Shown here: positions 40,093-40,305 of the stretch, one piece after another | How the letters are laid out: each line of letters starts with the position of its first letter | How positions within the stretch are numbered: the first letter of the stretch is position 1 | Source: Oscillospiraceae bacterium | Lineage (GTDB): Bacteria; Bacillota; Clostridia; Oscillospirales; Oscillospiraceae | Length of the DNA: 40,305 bases | Assembly: GCA_017456645.1 (NCBI GenBank) | Contig: JAFTIZ010000007.1 | Location: 1 to 40,305 of the forward strand | Direction of reading: 5' to 3' | The notes under the pieces: model-generated | The model's input: the letters and a program-made list of their open reading frames with translations, nothing else | Database searches by the model: none | What the model was told of the DNA's origin: nothing | Position numbers and translations under genes: made by a program

Positions 40093-40305
40093 CAAAGAAA
40101 TCGGCATAGGGGAGGCGCTAGTTGCTTCGCAAAAGCGAGATCCCCTAAGAACCCCTCCCGCAACCTAGGATCTAAGGCGAAGCCTAGAAACTAAGGCGAA
40201 AATGTTCCGATTTTCGCCCTGCCGGGTGTTATCTTTCGAACTTCTTACCGAGTGCGCGACGGGAGATCCTTAAGAGGGCGTCTTTGGCGCGCGGGAGCGC
40301 GACAC
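40093..40305. repeat. Non-coding palindrome- and direct-repeat-rich region
   Basis: It contains a 9-bp hairpin GGCGAAAAT / ATTTTCGCC (40195-40218), two copies of CTAAGGCGAA (40172-40181 and 40191-40200) and complementary AGGGGAGG / CCCCTCCC stretches. The right end is GC-rich. No gene, terminal repeat or attachment site was recognised; the element probably continues beyond the window. Confidence 0.5.

Larger units (their letters stand above)
39812..40305. other. Gene-free region with promoter, leader hairpin and palindromic repeats
   Basis: About 490 bases without a gene that I can support. From left to right it holds the leader and terminator-like hairpin (39847-39891), a promoter (39902-39930), a short AT-rich stretch (about 40030-40047) and a palindromic repeat region to the window end. 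Small open frames here lack ribosome sites and family features. Confidence 0.7.

Noticed and set aside
40027-40305. Insertion sequence or integrase attachment site at the right end
   Set aside because: No transposase or integrase gene, terminal inverted repeat pair or target duplication can be seen inside the window; only palindromes are visible.

Overview
The window looks like a chromosomal segment of a moderately GC-rich, spore-former-related Clostridia, most likely an uncultured gut Oscillospirales/Ruminococcaceae-type bacterium. This placement is inference. It rests on Gram-positive lipoprotein signals, strong AGGAGG-type ribosome binding sites, SigA-type promoters with 17-nt spacers, a YlmC/YmxH-family sporulation protein behind a SigE-like promoter, a preQ1-I riboswitch in front of queT, and rpsB-tsf in the Firmicute order. 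I saw no phage, transposase, CRISPR array, tRNA or rRNA.

Layout. Bases 1-120 are a dense cluster of palindromes. Bases 147-2486 hold ylmC-like, rpsB (long structured leader) and tsf, closed by a bidirectional terminator. Bases 2514-5406 (minus strand) are a four-gene operon: two paralogous small membrane proteins, a galactokinase-family kinase and a thioredoxin-like lipoprotein. Bases 5488-6168 hold queT under preQ1 control. Bases 6299-7789 encode a GMP-synthase homologue with several altered active-site motifs. Bases 7888-10573 form a compact RiPP-type cluster: a PqqD-like recognition protein, an 88-residue Cys-containing precursor candidate, an HPr-kinase-like ATPase and a radical SAM/SPASM enzyme.

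Bases 10576-23740 (minus strand) are an 11-gene polysaccharide operon with one strong promoter. It contains two GT4 and one GT2 glycosyltransferases, two polysaccharide pyruvyl transferase-like proteins, two FrhB-like iron-sulfur proteins, a radical SAM protein, a Wzy-like polymerase/ligase, a Wzx-like flippase and, last, a nucleotidyltransferase next to the RiPP cluster. Bases 23796-27502 (minus) hold an intracellular GH13 oligo-1,6-glucosidase and a GH133-type debranching enzyme. A MATE exporter (plus) is transcribed divergently from them.

Bases 29010-37738 (minus) are a seven-gene operon: an RDD membrane protein, a MalK-type ATPase, two permeases, a family-1 solute-binding lipoprotein, a staphylococcal-nuclease-like lipoprotein and a lipoprotein with five about-100-residue OB-like repeats. 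This suggests coupling of surface nuclease activity to solute import. Bases 37797-39930 (minus) hold a PHP phosphoesterase and an unusual fusion of an NT5C-type nucleotidase with a guanylate-kinase-like domain, behind a promoter followed immediately by a terminator hairpin. The last roughly 300 bases are a non-coding, palindrome-rich repeat region.

Most worth following up: the RiPP-type cluster, the divergent GMP synthase, the nucleotidase-kinase fusion, and the nuclease/OB-repeat lipoproteins tied to an ABC importer.
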